Assembly: GCF_000717655.1 (NCBI RefSeq)
Contig: NZ_JNZY01000084.1
Span: 1 to 6,277 of the forward strand
Source of the DNA: Streptomyces katrae
Lineage (GTDB): Bacteria > Actinomycetota > Actinomycetes > Streptomycetales > Streptomycetaceae
Direction: 5' to 3'
Length of the DNA stretch: 6,277 nt
The notes below the pieces were generated by a model, which worked only from the letters and a program-made list of their open reading frames with translations, ran no database searches and was not told the DNA's origin. Within the stretch, counting starts at the first letter, position 1; every line of letters begins with the position of its first letter. Both the position numbers and the translations under genes were made by a program. Of the stretch, positions 6,119 to 6,277 are shown piece after piece.

Positions 6119-6277
6119 CAGACGCTCCTGGATTCGGCGCCGGCGCGGCGGGAGAGCAGGTCGGTGAGGATGTCCTGGGAGCGGTGTGCGAGGACGCTGA
6201 TGAGGGAGTCGGCGATGCCGTGGGTCTCCTCGTTGACGCCCTGGAGGTAGACGGCTCCCCGGGCCGATTCGCCGAGT
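6118..6277 (-). CDS. C-terminal end of an unidentified gene upstream of the MetRS-like gene (partial)
   Basis: Only the last ~53 codons are in the window; the gene enters from the right edge and ends in TGA at 6120-6118, overlapping the next start as TGATG. The tail has a short strand-like stretch (GAVYLQG) followed by one or two amphipathic helices (around THGIADSLISVLAHRSQDIL) and a basic, Ala/Ser-rich end (SRRAGAESRSV). Third positions are G/C-rich, whereas the MetRS-like frame, although also open here, reads as a Pro/Arg/His-rich shadow, so this is the coding frame. I do not recognise the family. Because known hydrazine synthetases join a cupin to the MetRS-like part, a separate cupin gene would be expected about here. 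The helical tail is not typical of a cupin, so that remains unsupported. Tight coupling suggests a role in the same pathway. Confidence 0.6.
   Translation of the reverse strand, partial: LGESARGAVYLQGVNEETHGIADSLISVLAHRSQDILTDLLSRRAGAESRSV
6125..6129 (-). promoter_or_regulatory. Ribosome binding site of the MetRS-like gene
   Basis: AGGAG on the minus strand, six bases before the ATG at 6118-6116. It lies inside the end of the upstream gene. It supports starting the MetRS-like protein directly at its catalytic domain rather than further upstream. Confidence 0.75.

Noticed and set aside
4637..6250. Long plus-strand open frame opposite the MetRS-like gene
   Set aside because: No recognisable domain, biased composition, and it covers a minus-strand gene with HIGH-like, zinc-knuckle and KMSKS-like motifs.
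6119..6277. In-frame N-terminal extension of the MetRS-like protein that could have held a fused cupin
   Set aside because: The frame is open to the edge but translates to a Pro/Arg/His-rich shadow. The adjacent frame has proper codon use and ends in TGA overlapping the ATG.

Overview
This is a high-GC window of actinomycete type, most likely Streptomyces or a close relative. Third codon positions are almost always G or C, long mirror ORFs run opposite the real genes, and I saw no TTA leucine codon in any of the genes called here. All genes lie on the minus strand. They form the interior of one operon that is cut by both window edges.

In transcription order, from high to low coordinates: (1) the last ~53 codons of an unrecognised gene (6118-6277); (2) a stand-alone methionyl-tRNA-synthetase-like protein (4583-6118); (3) an FAD-dependent amine or amino acid oxidase of the DAO / monomeric sarcosine oxidase type (3531-4586); (4) a 12-TM major facilitator transporter (2224-3534); (5) an ATP-grasp carboxylate-amine ligase (950-2227); (6) the first 317 residues of a SidA/PvdA/IucD-type L-lysine or L-ornithine N-hydroxylase (1-953). 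Every junction is a stop/start overlap (TGATG, GTGA, ATGA, ATGA, ATGA), each with a recognisable Shine-Dalgarno sequence. There are no intergenic gaps, and I see no internal promoter, terminator, RNA gene, repeat or mobile element.

An amino acid N-hydroxylase, a MetRS-like enzyme and a DAO-type flavoenzyme are the known signature of hydrazine (N-N bond) biosynthesis, as in Spb38-40 of s56-p1 and Tri26-28 of triacsin. In that pathway N6-hydroxylysine is esterified with an amino acid by a MetRS-like domain and rearranged to a hydrazine by a fused cupin domain. A flavoenzyme then cleaves the product to release a hydrazino acid. The window therefore looks like part of a natural-product cluster for a nitrogen-nitrogen-bonded metabolite, with the ATP-grasp enzyme as candidate amide- or hydrazide-forming ligase and the MFS protein as exporter or self-resistance.

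Two points make it unusual. The MetRS-like protein has no fused cupin, so the N-N-forming rearrangement must be done elsewhere or not at all. Its methionine pocket and the second lysine of KMSKS are replaced, which argues strongly that it is not a housekeeping or resistance MetRS.
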